Shown: piece by piece, positions 24,269 through 35,487 of the stretch
Layout of the letters: every line of letters starts with the position of its first letter
Numbering within the stretch: position 1 is the stretch's first letter
From: Akebia trifoliata
Lineage: Eukaryota > Streptophyta > Magnoliopsida > Ranunculales > Lardizabalaceae
Direction of reading: 5' to 3'
Length of the DNA stretch: 64,000 bases
Assembly (NCBI GenBank): GCA_017979445.1
Contig: CM030715.1
Span: forward strand, 34,965,756-35,029,755
Notes under the pieces: generated by a model
Seen by the model: only the letters and a program-made list of their open reading frames with translations
What the model was told of the DNA's origin: nothing
The model's database searches: none
Translations under genes and position numbers: made by a program

Positions 24269-25808
24269 AATAATGCTGAAGTGACTGATAGATTGGATCT
24301 CACATTGCACACCTTACTCTAAAAGTGTATGGGAACCATATATGCTTTCCTCGAGACACGAGTGAAAAAACATCCATTGTTTCTATTCATTTTCACATCA
24401 AGATGTGTGATATGAGGTCCAATCTTGAGGTCACTCCAACACGACTAAAAGAAAACATCAATTTAAAAATAAAACAACCACTTATTCCTCTTATACTCGT
24501 GGTTTAGATCAGATTTGAAAGAAAGAAAAAAAAATTGAAAAAAAGCATTTTTCTTTCTCAAATGAGGTGTTTGAAAGTCGAGGGTTACTAAACTCTTAAA
24601 TTTTAAACGATTGGATGTAAGTGGCACACCATCAACGGTTGTTTTTAGTAGGAGAAAAGAGAATCTACTCCCCAATTCTTGATCTCAAAATGTTTTCTTT
24701 CTTATTCTCATTGGAGAATTTCTTATATTCCTACCGTTCCTACTTAAAAGTACCTAAGATCCAACAAATCACTCAAACATAAACAACGATCAATTTTTGG
24801 TGGGTAGGTCCAGGCCATTGGATCATGGGATTAGTGGGCCCAAAAAGTATGCCACTCACAAGGCATTTTAGAGAGGGATCGACATAAATGTTCTTTTTTC
24901 ACGGAGGACATCAAAATTTAAGTTCCCAACATTTTATATATGATTGACAGCTGTCGAACTGCATCTCGAAGAATCGTGAACACCATTGTCACGATGTACC
25001 TCCATAGACACAAGATCCATGCCCCCGACTCTGTAGCCTGGATTACATGCAGTACTGTACTGTTCATGTGAGAGATAGTCAAATCTATTTTATTGGGTCA
25101 ACTTTAAAATATTCCTACTAGCATCTCGCACCGTTCAAGAAAATTGAGATCATTAAATGCATAGTTTATGTAATTTAATACAAATTATTATCTTATCTTA
25201 GTGAAAGATATATCTTTGAATTTAATTAATGTCACATGGCCGACGTTTGGTGACAAATATATTAAGTTACAACTTGTGCTAGCACACGAAAATGTAATAA
25301 ATACGATCCGAGATTGAGACAACTCGTCCGATACATCTCAATATCATCCACCAATAAGATGGATAAACAAGTAAAAAGTACTGGACAAGATTTAAAATCA
25401 AGATTCATTTTTCTCATTGTTAAACGAGATGACTCAAATGTATTAGAAAACTCGTTCGAGATGACTCGGTCTTGTTTATGGATGAGACGAGACGAGACGA
25501 CAGAATGAGTTTTAAAACTATGGTTTCAACATGATTTACTAAATATTACAATAGTTGAAGTAGGTAAAGATTTGAAGATGATTAGCTCTTTTTTATAGAT
25601 AATAAGTGTAATAATTGAGTATTAGATGGATGATAATTTACCTTCCATGACAGCTAAAAGCAAGGCAAGCTCATTATTAGGGGATGCATCTTATTATACC
25701 ACATTGTCTGTCATCTTTTACTTCCTTATTCTCTCCTTAAATGCAAAGATCTTTACTATATCGGGATTTGTGGAGTTACAACATGAAAAGAGTGATAGTG
25801 AGGTTGGT

Positions 25809-26747
25809 CTAGAAAATGTTAATTTGACGCGGGGATCTCTCATGAGAAAAGTTAAGTAATATTATTTATTTGTATCTTTTATCCCAACCAAGCGTAGAAA
25901 AGAACTTTATTTTAATGGTAATTAGAATATTTTTTTAAAGGGATATTTATGAAAAAGTGATCAACTTTTGATGAATTTACGATTCTGGCTCACTATTCAT
26001 TTTAATTACCAAAACGTGAATACTAACGAATTCAGAGGCTTTTGAAACGACTATTTCACAGGTTTAAAGTAACAATTTTGTTGGTTTAAAATGACTAACT
26101 GGAAACAAACTTTAAACTTGCAAAATGAACAATTAGCCAGAATCATAAATAACTCATTTTCAGCTCATGAAAAGGTAATTCACCCTTTTTGAAAATTTAT
26201 ATTATAAATAGTAATGCCATGGGACAATTTCCAAAATTTATGTTATTTTTTCAAGGTTTTGAGGGAGATAGGAAGAGGGGTAACAAGGGTTTCAAGGCTT
26301 CGATTTGGAATTAAAACTCGAGTGTTTCTTTTTATCTTGTTATGATATTGTTATTGAATCACGTAAATCATGGTGTTCTTTACTTTCTTTGTAATTGTTT
26401 TGAACATGTACATCTAGAATCACAAAAGACAATGCACACAAAGAAAAATGGATACCTGTGATTTTATTGTATTTGTATCATAAATATAATATATTTGATG
26501 TTCATCTAGCAAATATATATATTGTTGCCTATTTTATTAGGCGTATTAATCATAATAGTTTTAAAATTTGAAGATGAATGTCTAACTTGATTTCATAAAT
26601 TTTTAGAGATCAAGATGATTTGTTTGAGTCATCTTAGTATTCTTCATGAGATAGTGAGATTCCCAATGTGATTCCATCACATTGACTCATTTGAGATTTG
26701 ATTGATGTTTTTATAATATCGACCGATTTAATTTCAACCAAGTCAAC

Positions 26748-26790
<43 letters not shown>

Positions 26791-28240
26791 ATATAATATA
26801 TATATATATATAAACAAGTAATTTCAAATTATTTAAATATTTATTATATGAATAAAAACATAATTGAGACCATTCATCTTCTAATATACCTTATTTATAT
26901 ATATAAAAAATATAATTATTGAAATATATATATATACTATCACAGGCATCCTCTTTAGGGTTAAAGGAGTAAAATAGGAAATATAGTAAAGTTTTAGGAG
27001 AGTAAATAAGGAAAGATAGAAAAATTATAAGGATATTATTTAAAAAGGGTGGGGAGAGTAAAGACAATAATGTGGGATAGTGTGGACCCCACTCCACTGT
27101 AGTTGGAGTGGGAGACACTAATGTGTTTTATTCTATATAATTATAAATCAAGTTAAATGGTTTATATTGTCCAAGACAAGGTGACTTCGTTGTGTCAACT
27201 CAGTATTAATGGTTCTAGAAAATGTTAATTTGATACCACATCTCTCACAAGAAAAGTTCAATAATATTATTTATTTGTATCTTTTATCCCAACTACCGTT
27301 GGATGGGAATTTACTCTAATGATAATTAAGATATTTTTTTAAAACTTATAAATAGCAATGTCATGGGACAATTTTCATAATTATGTTATTTTTTCGACGT
27401 TTTGAGAGAGATATGAAGAGGGATAACAAGGGTTTCATGGCTTCGATTTGAAATTAAAACTCAAGTGTTTCTTTTTATACTTTTATTCTTTGATTCTCAT
27501 ATTGAAGAAGATTTACTTTACATGTGAATTGAATGTATCGTTATCAAATTACATAAATCATGGTGTTCTTTGCTTTCTCTGTAATTATGTTGAACATGTA
27601 TCTCTAGAATCGCAACAGACAATGCACACAAAGAAAAATAGATACTTGTGATTTTATTGTATTTGTGTCATAAATATAATATATTTGATGTTCTTCTAAC
27701 AAATATATTATTGTTGCCTATTTTAAAAGGTGTGTTAATCATAATAGTTAAACCGATCTTATATCGATAAACAGGAAAAAAAAAACTATATAAATCATAG
27801 CTTTAAAATTTGAAGACTCGAATCAAAAGTCTAACTTGATTTCATAAATTTTTAGAGACCAAGATGATTTGTTTGAGTCATCTTAGTATTCTTCGTGAGA
27901 TACTGAGATTCTTCACATTGACTCGTTTGAGATTCAATTGATGTTTTTATAATATCGACCAATTTAATATCAACCGAGTCAACCGGTTTAAAAGAAGAAA
28001 GATAGAAAAGTTTAAGGGTGGTAAATAAGTAAAATTAGTAAAATTAGAGATCTATTATTTAAAAGGGACAGTGAGGATAAAGATAATAAAATGGAATATT
28101 GTGGACCTCACTCCCTTGTAACTGGAGTGGGATCCATCTTTGTGTTTTATTATATATAATTATAAATCAAGTTAAATGATTTATATTGTCCAAGACAAGA
28201 TAACTTCATTGAGTCAACCCAATATCAATGGGGGACAAGA
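25809..28240. repeat. Large tandem duplication, two units
   Basis: Unit 1 runs 25809-27214 and unit 2 27215-28240, both starting with CTAGAAAATGTTAATTTGA. Long blocks align in the same order, for example GACAATGCACACAAAGAAAA and TTTATATTGTCCAAGACAAG. Unit 1 is longer because it contains a family-2 foldback element (25941-26197) and a TA-repeat expansion (26755-26815). No protein is encoded by either unit. Confidence 0.8.
25941..26197. mobile_element. Foldback element family 2, copy 1
   Basis: Carries the family ends: GTGATCAACTTTTGATGAAT, then CTCACTATTCATTTTAATT on the left, and a reversed equivalent with AAATGAACAATTAGCCAGAATC on the right. Absent from the matching place in the second unit of the surrounding duplication, so it inserted after or was lost from one unit. 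Confidence 0.55.
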
Positions 28241-28765
28241 CAAGACAGAGTATGAGGTTTTAAAACCACAATGTTTGTTGAATCAAATCAAGTCGATGAC
28301 TCACAACTTGACTCAAATGAGTTAAATAAAAATTTATTAATCCCCTTACATTCTTCATGGAGTCTCTTTTCATCCTCCTTTTCCTGATAGTGTTACCCTC
28401 TTGTGGATCACGGGAATCACCGACACTGGTTGGGGTGCAACTACACTTTCTATTCTCTCTACTCTTACTAAATCTTTCAAGTTCCTTAGTGCCTAGCATT
28501 AGTTGGTCAAGTGCACATTAACGTTGTCCTGGTGATAGTTGTAATATAGTTATTTTTATTTCACGTTTCCTTCTTTGGGGACTTGGTTACTTGAAATATG
28601 ATTCCTATTTTAATCTTGGAGAATATTCTTGAAGTCAGAATTTTTTAAGTAACCAAATTCCCTCTTTTGCTACTTCTCGTCAATTCTCGGGAGTTGGTTC
28701 AGTCTTCTCTTTCCCGACTCGACTGTAGACCATATGGCTGGTGTTTCCATAGTGTGAACCCCCCC

Positions 28766-28802
<37 letters not shown>

Positions 28803-31800
28803 ACTCCTCTTTCCTTAATCCTTATAACACATACATGTATTTCTTAAGCTTTGGGTACTTTTCTGCTCGATAGATCAAATTGTCCGTGTTCTTGAGCCTG
28901 TTTTGTATTTGTGATTCATGTAATGGGGATTTAAGTGGTGGGGCATTAAGAAGCCAATGATGGTCATTTGGTTGTCACAATTTTTATAGCCACTTATTAG
29001 AATTGTTAGACATAATCATGAAGGGGCTCTTTGGGACCTTATCTACTACATGAGGTTGAAAAGTGATTTGAAATTCTTTCAATCGTTCCCATTTTCCATC
29101 ACATATGTACTATAACAAGAATCTTGTGCATTACTCCTTGAAGTTGGCAATGGAGGCATTTTTTGAATTGGTGAAACCGCTTCAAGATTTTGTGATTTAA
29201 ATATTTATCACTTAAATAAAATAGGATTTTCTGAGTAAGTATCTAGCCCTCCATCCTATAAAATAAAATTTTATAAATAATTTTACATCGATTTAAATGG
29301 TTTGACTCATGCAAAACAAGATGATTTGGGCGAGTCAACTCAGTATGCATGCAGTGAGATCAAATACCGTGTTTTCAAACTTATGTTGGGATGTAGGATT
29401 GCAACTTGGGCGGGTTGGATGGTACACCAAGCTCAACTCAAGTAGTAAAGTCCTCGACTCGAGCCCAAGCTCACTGAGCTTGAGCTTCTAACCTCGAGTT
29501 GAGCTCAGATTAGAACGAGCTAAATAATTTTGGGCAACTTGACAATCCTAATTTTGTTTTGATTAACAAATAATATTATATCATAAACAAGAAATACAAC
29601 ATCATCAATACATACATAGCAATAGACCTAAGACAACAAATTGAAACAAAAGTAATGTTAAAAAAAGAATTTTTTCCTAACAAGAAACAATTAAAATATA
29701 CTTTTACCTTAAAAATAAATAAAAATATATAATTAATATGAAATATTATTATATAGCAAGTTTGGGTTGAGATAGGTTGATCAACCCTCAACCCAAGCTC
29801 AAATTAGGGTGGGATGAGCTCGGGTCATGTTCTATATAACTCAGCCTAGCCTAGGCTTGCTCATCAATTGGGTTGAGCTTGGGCCAGTCCACCCAAATTA
29901 CAGCCCAATTAGGAAGTGGGAATGACACGTTAATGTAAAAGAATAAAAGCATCCCAAAGAGATGGGGAATAGATTCTGAGAGAGAAGATGAATCCTTAGT
30001 AGGTCCACTCGGCCATCAGCAGCAAAGGTGTGGGAATGAGTGTGGTCAGTGGTCCCAGATGCTCTTGAGGTGTTCGACTCACTCTACACAAAAGACCCTA
30101 TAAGAAGAAGCGAAGCTAAGCTTGAGTTCAAGCTCATCACCAAGATTATTGGATAGTACCTTCTCCATCTCTCAATTTTAATTGATGGTGATGCCATAGT
30201 TGAACTTCTATTCTATTAGGTAATTCGATGTTTAAGAATCGAATACAGGAAAAAGTACAAACTTTTAGTTCCAATTTATTGAATTTGAGTCCCTAAAGTT
30301 CTAATTTGAGTGATTGTTTTTTTCTTTATTATTACATTACCACTTATTGTAATAATGACAGAGTCTGATCACAAATTTGCCTCTCTTTCACAATCACAAA
30401 GGAACCTTAGAACGGAAAATGATTGTGAAGATCGAATGTTATTGAAATTCCTCTTATGGTTTCAATATCGGTTCATATTGGATGATTTACAAAAGCATGA
30501 CAACATGTTTTGTTAAGAGCCAAGCCAAGTTACTTCTCAAATAACTCAAAGTTGGGTCAATCTTGTCTCATCAAAAACCCCTCTCTTGCCACTAACATTG
30601 GTATAGATTTGGGTTTTCAAATTCGAAACCAATCTGGGGCTCCAATTGAACAATTTCATGTATGAGTTGAGTGATAAGTCCAATGCAATTCATGTAGAAT
30701 ATATATATATGTTGAATGAAAGAGTTCTATGTTTGTGAAGATGAATTGTATTAACTTTAACATTAAACAATTGATCATATAATTGATTAGAAAATCATGA
30801 TGATGTTAGAATTCCTTATACTCTCTTCCATTTAACTTATCATTAAAAAAAAATTATGGTATTTATCGTCTAGTTGGTTACAATGAATCACCTTAAATTT
30901 TAATGATGAAAGTACAAGACTTCCACTTTCACATATGTAAATATACAAGATTCATGACACATTTCGTTATATAGAAGATTCCATTTTCCTTAATTTGGAT
31001 AATCAAATTTTCTTACAAAATTTATCTTCATCAATTTCCTCCAATATTTCAATTTTCTGCAGTTAAAAATCATTTTAACGAACAAATATAAATAAGAATT
31101 TATTTCTTATAATTAATTAAATTCTATTTATACAAAATTGAAATCATTATATTTAAATGTTAGTATTTTGCAATATAGTGTGACCTATTTCATATGACAA
31201 GCATGTGCGTGGAATAATAGATGCATGAAAAATACCATGGGACAAGTTTTAAAGAAATAACCGTGATGTTGTCCTATTAAATGAGAGATTTACCGGTTTG
31301 AGGATAAATTTGACTTATTTAAAAGAGTAAAATTGTAAAGTGGAGAAAAGGAAAAAATATATTTCCTTATTACAAATATATATAAAAATAAAAATAAATA
31401 AGAGTTGAGAGTTTAGTTAAATTTTAATATATAAGAATAAAAATAAATAAGAGTTGGATTTTCAGGGAAAATTAATAAAAGAGGGATGAATATTTTAATA
31501 TTTACAAAAAAGAATGCATTTTTTTTAAATTTACCAAAATCAAATTAAATTGCTAGACAGTCCAGCGTTTTAGTAACTCATCGGACTGTCCAACCTTTTA
31601 AATGAAGGCTAAATTGCTAAGGTGTTAAAGCAAACTATTAAAACATTGGACAGTCGAGCGAGTTACAAGACATTGGACTATCTATTGACTTAATTCGTTT
31701 TTGATAATTTTTGAAAAAATAGGTTTTTTTAATATTAAAATATTTAACCCTTTTTCTTAATTTTTAATAAATAAGAAATTTCTTTTTTAGAAAGAAAGGT

Positions 31801-32339
31801 TTTCTAAACTTTCTTATAGAGCCTAAAGGGTAAAAAGTAGCATGAATTTCATCACTATTTCTCAAGGTTGTTGGACATTTGACTGACAGGAATCCAGTGG
31901 AATCATGGGAAAATTTCATTTTCCAGGCAAATCAATTTATCAACAAATAACATATCAAAAACTAGAAAAAACTTATTTTCCAGAAAATCAATTTTCTAAC
32001 ATAAAAAATTGAATGACTTGACATCATCTACTCCAGGTAACACATGTTATGTACGAACAGGGGGGAATTGAAACAATTGGCACTTTTTGTTCCAACACAC
32101 TAAAATAATATTAGGGATTTAAAGTCTCATTCATGAAGTATAATCTCTTAAAAAATAAAAATAAAATCTTGCAGCTAAAAATCAATGCAAGACAAACCCA
32201 GAATTAAATGAAACTTCAAATTATAATTTACAGAATTGTCCTTAACTACCAAACTAGCCTACCTAAATGCAATGAATAGCTTTCTCGGATGTGGGTGTTT
32301 TCAAGGTGATTAAAAGCAACTCGGCGACATTGTTTCTCC
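28241..32339. other. Gene-poor spacer with microsatellites
   Basis: No gene supported. It holds a CA microsatellite at 28769-28798, a probable hAT-like element at 29395-29905 and a segment at 31550-31690 with repeated GGACAGTC/GGACTGTCC words in both orientations. The minus frame at 28260-28499 has no family match. Confidence 0.4.
29395..29905. mobile_element. Probable hAT-like non-autonomous element
   Basis: The left end TTGCAACTTGGGCGGGTTGG is mirrored by the right end, which reversed reads CTGTAATTTGGGTGGACTGG. Both flanks are rich in GAGCTTGAGC/CTCAAGCTC words in opposite orientation. A clear target duplication was not found, so the superfamily is tentative. Confidence 0.45.
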
Positions 32340-32500
32340 ATGGGTTTCATCAAAGCCGTATCACAAGGATTTGGATTCGATTAAACCAATCCCATTCATT
32401 CAATTTTGTTCAGAACCACATCTTTTATTAATGAAAGTGTGTCATATCCGCTTTCTTCATCGTCATCCACACTACCTTGTTATAGGTATTTTCGACCTCC
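32340..32500 (-). mobile_element. RTE-type LINE 3' fragment
   Basis: On the minus strand the sequence ends CTTGTGATACGGCTTTGATG, a degenerate form of the GGGA-AAGGCTTTGATG tail usual for plant RTE elements. It aligns with the tail of the larger RTE remnant at 59660-60260 over words such as CCACATCTTTTATTAA and AGTGTGTCATAT. No coding sequence remains in this piece. Confidence 0.5.
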
Positions 32501-32654
32501 AAACAATGTTCCTCTACACATACAAAAAGGTTCGGCTTTCTGTTTTTTTTCTTCTCTATTTTGGTGTCTTCTCTGCCTGCACCTTGTAGTGCCCGTAAAA
32601 AATTGTGTCTTATTGATGGAAAGTGAGAATAATAATTGAAAGAAGATAATTATT

Positions 32655-34928
32655 CTAAATGCTCGAAACCAAAATCTTGTTTCCTTCCACAAAACTTCTC
32701 AATCTGGCTGTCTCACCAACTGAAGAAAGCCACTCAGTGAGGATCTCCATGGTTACATAATCTGGATTACAAGCCTCTTCATTCATCTTATCCATCAGTT
32801 CAAACACTTTACTCAACCAATTCCTCTCCTGAAGACCTTTGAATATGGTATTATATGTGATGACATTTGGGAACACTCCTTTGACTTGCATCTCATCCAT
32901 TAGAGAAACTGCAGCTTCAATTTCATTCCTCTTGCAAAGTGAATCGATCAGAATATTGTATATCACAGTATTGGGTGGGACCTTTGAAGTAGAACCCATA
33001 TCTCTAAAAATCTTCAGGGCTTCATCGAGATTGCCAGCAATGCAGTACCCGTGGATTAGTGCACCATACGTAACCACAGTGGGCACAAGACCTTCTTCAA
33101 TCATTTTTTTCATCATTCGATAAGCGGTGGTGAAATCCCCAGATTTGCTCAAACTGGCAATTAGGGTGTTGTATGTGACCTCATCAGGTCGAATCCCTGA
33201 TATCTCCATATCCTTGAGAATATCATACACCTTGTCGAATCTCTTCTTCTTGCAAAACCCACAAATCAGAACATTGTAACTCAAAGTGTCAAGGCCGAAC
33301 CCCGCGTCCTGCATCTTTGATGCAACAAAGCATGCATCATCCAACCTCCCAGCCTGGCTTAATCCCGAAATCAAAGAGTAATAAACAATTGAATCAGGAG
33401 CACATTGGCCCCTCACCATCTCATCATACAATTCCATTGCCTTACTGATGTTGTTTACATTGCAGAAAGCACTTATCAACGAAGTGTACGTAACAGCATT
33501 CCCTTTCAGACCCTTCGCTTGCATGTCGTTAAAGAATTCGAGGGCACTACTGATCCTACCATGCTTGCACATCCCATCAACCAAGGTGTTAAGCGTGATC
33601 ACATTCGGAAGGACCCCCTCTTCATACATCTGATCAAACAATTCACGTGCCCCCTCGATCTCACCAGACTTACAAAATCCATCCATCAAACAGTTGTAGG
33701 TAATGACATTGGGAGTGCAACCATGCTGCGATCTCATGCGGTCCATCAAATCCAAACCTTCTTTCTGCCTCCCTACCTTGCAGAGTCCATCAATCAATGT
33801 GTTATAAGTAATTACATCTGGTAGAACTGAAACCTCTTCATTCTCTCCTTTATCAGTCATTCCATCGAGCACCTGCAATGCTTCGTCAACTCTTCGGGAT
33901 TTACAAAGATGATTAATAAGAATTCCGAAAGTTACAACACTGGGTTTAATACCCATTTCCTTCATCTCAGACATAACCAAGTTCATCCTCCTAAAATCCC
34001 GAACTCGGCCCAGCCCGGCCAAAAGGGCATTGCAAGATGGAGCCTCCACGGGACCCTTCATCTTCATCACTACGTGTAGAACCTCCCAAGCCTGCTCGAT
34101 GTTACTAAGCCTACAAAGCTTAGTGATCAATTGGGTAAGCAGCATTGCATCGGGAAAGACCCCATGTTCACCCAATTTTGAAACCAACCCAATTATTTCT
34201 TCTCCATGGGCAGTTCGTCCTGGTTGGTTTCTCCTCGATAACGCGGAGAAAACAATCGAACCACTGAGATCATTAGGACAGGAATTCGAATTGGGTTGAA
34301 GCATATAATCAAGAAGGGCTCGTGCATCGTTTATACGATCTGATTTGAAGAGAACATCAAGGACAGTGTTGCAGAGATGGGTGGTTCGGATAGAAGGGTC
34401 AACTTCATTGAAGACTCGGAGTGACTCGGTGACCATTTGGGCTCTAGCGAAACGGGTAATGAGGAGGAGTGCAGACTCGACAGTGAGAGGAACGTTATGA
34501 GCTTTGGAAGTTTGGAGAAGCTCAGATAACTTGAGGAGCGAATTGGGTTCTCTGTTTGCAAGCTCGAAGATGGCTTGGTATGCAAATGAGGAGGATTTTG
34601 GCGTTGATGGTAAATTGGAATGAATCCATTTGAAGAATTTGAGGGCTTTAGCGCTGTTGCCCAATTTACGAATGATTTGAAGTAAGAGACGAGTTGTTGT
34701 GGAGGATAGAAGGCGACGAAGCTCTTCTTCGTTCCAGTTATCATCATTGGTTTGAAGTAGATCTACTATTTCGGATAGAGGAACTGTTGTTGTTGGAGAT
34801 GGTTGTGAAGGAGATGGAGATGGTTCAGTTGGAGAAACATTGTTACAGAAATGGCGAAGAAGTGCTGAGGGTCTTCGGTGTTGCAGAAGATGAAGTATTT
34901 TCGCTTGTTGTGAAGATGAACTAATCAT
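32655..34928 (-). CDS. Pentatricopeptide repeat (PPR) protein, P-type, probably mitochondrial
   Basis: One intronless frame from ATG at 34928 to TAG at 32655-32657, 757 residues. The start was chosen because the frame upstream has no ATG. The first 60 residues are Ser/Gln/Pro-rich and basic, as in mitochondrial targeting peptides. From about residue 190 the protein is an array of roughly 14 PPR motifs with cores such as VITYNTLIDGLCKVGRQKEG and VVTYGALIHGYCIAGN. No E, DYW or SMR domain follows, so it is P class. Such proteins bind organelle RNA one base per repeat. It strongly recalls At3g61520 (about 766 residues). The next gene (hydrolase) starts 5.2 kb away and is transcribed divergently. 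Confidence 0.93.
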   Translation of the reverse strand: MISSSSQQAKILHLLQHRRPSALLRHFCNNVSPTEPSPSPSQPSPTTTVPLSEIVDLLQTNDDNWNEEELRRLLSSTTTRLLLQIIRKLGNSAKALKFFKWIHSNLPSTPKSSSFAYQAIFELANREPNSLLKLSELLQTSKAHNVPLTVESALLLITRFARAQMVTESLRVFNEVDPSIRTTHLCNTVLDVLFKSDRINDARALLDYMLQPNSNSCPNDLSGSIVFSALSRRNQPGRTAHGEEIIGLVSKLGEHGVFPDAMLLTQLITKLCRLSNIEQAWEVLHVVMKMKGPVEAPSCNALLAGLGRVRDFRRMNLVMSEMKEMGIKPSVVTFGILINHLCKSRRVDEALQVLDGMTDKGENEEVSVLPDVITYNTLIDGLCKVGRQKEGLDLMDRMRSQHGCTPNVITYNCLMDGFCKSGEIEGARELFDQMYEEGVLPNVITLNTLVDGMCKHGRISSALEFFNDMQAKGLKGNAVTYTSLISAFCNVNNISKAMELYDEMVRGQCAPDSIVYYSLISGLSQAGRLDDACFVASKMQDAGFGLDTLSYNVLICGFCKKKRFDKVYDILKDMEISGIRPDEVTYNTLIASLSKSGDFTTAYRMMKKMIEEGLVPTVVTYGALIHGYCIAGNLDEALKIFRDMGSTSKVPPNTVIYNILIDSLCKRNEIEAAVSLMDEMQVKGVFPNVITYNTIFKGLQERNWLSKVFELMDKMNEEACNPDYVTMEILTEWLSSVGETARLRSFVEGNKILVSSI

Positions 34929-35154
34929 TTTTATGGAAGAAAATTGTCGAATTAACAATAAATTTCGTTTTTTTCCCCCAAACTCTGCAAGAACAAGTTT
35001 AAACGAAGTAGAGAAATAAAAAGGTACGAGATGGTGAACTAGGGTTTATCTAAGGAGTTACGTATTTTATTTAACTATGTCGGACACTGAAACCATCGAG
35101 CTGTATTAACATCTGCGTACTTTAACTTTAACTTATTACACTCCAATTAAAAAT
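34929..35154 (-). promoter_or_regulatory. Leader and upstream region of the PPR gene
   Basis: Short AT-rich region between the PPR start and the family-2 foldback element at 35155. No clear TATA box or upstream ATG close to the start was seen. Confidence 0.3.
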
Positions 35155-35455
35155 AAAGAAAAAAAGTGAATCATCATTTGATGCGTTAAATATGACGAAA
35201 TTCCATACCCAATTCATCGTTCATTTTAATTTCTAAAACATCTTTTTTAATAAATTTATCTCTTTTATAATCAACGAATTCATTAATAAAAAAGCCAATG
35301 ATTTTGTCATAGTAGCAATATCGCTTGTACTTTATCAACGAATTCCTTAATTATAAAAATGACGAATTCACTTGAAAAAGTATATTTTGAGAATTAAAAT
35401 GAACAATATATCAGAATCAAATTATTATCATAAGTTGTGCATATTTAAAAAAATA
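35155..35455. mobile_element. Foldback element family 2, copy 2
   Basis: Left part has ATGACGAAATTCC and TTCATTTTAATTTC; right part GAGAATTAAAATGAACAATA and CAGAATC. The middle repeats ACGAATTC words in both orientations. It sits about 230 bp upstream of the PPR start codon. Confidence 0.55.
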
Positions 35456-35487
35456 AATACCTTTGAAGAAAATATGTAAATGATTGA

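Larger units (their letters stand above)
22200..25808. other. Gene-poor spacer
   Basis: AT-rich, with a MITE at 22847-22980 and a SINE fragment at about 24170-24268, reported separately. Short open frames here (for example 23570-23800, 25626-25859) show no recognisable domain. A GACGA-type repeat lies near 25485-25500. Confidence 0.4.

Noticed and set aside
25626..25859. 77-codon frame with a possible membrane segment
   Set aside because: No family match, AT-rich surroundings and no promoter or splice signals.
26755..26930. Possible structured regulatory element or CRISPR-like array
   Set aside because: Only TA microsatellite; there are no spacers or conserved repeats.
28260..28499. 79-codon minus-strand frame with a TPTSVGDSRDPQEGNT stretch
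   Set aside because: Looks somewhat protein-like, but no known family recognised and no continuation either side; possibly a transposon relic.
34929..34958. Upstream extension of the PPR frame
   Set aside because: The extension begins with TTG, not ATG; the first ATG is at 34928, so the shorter form was used.
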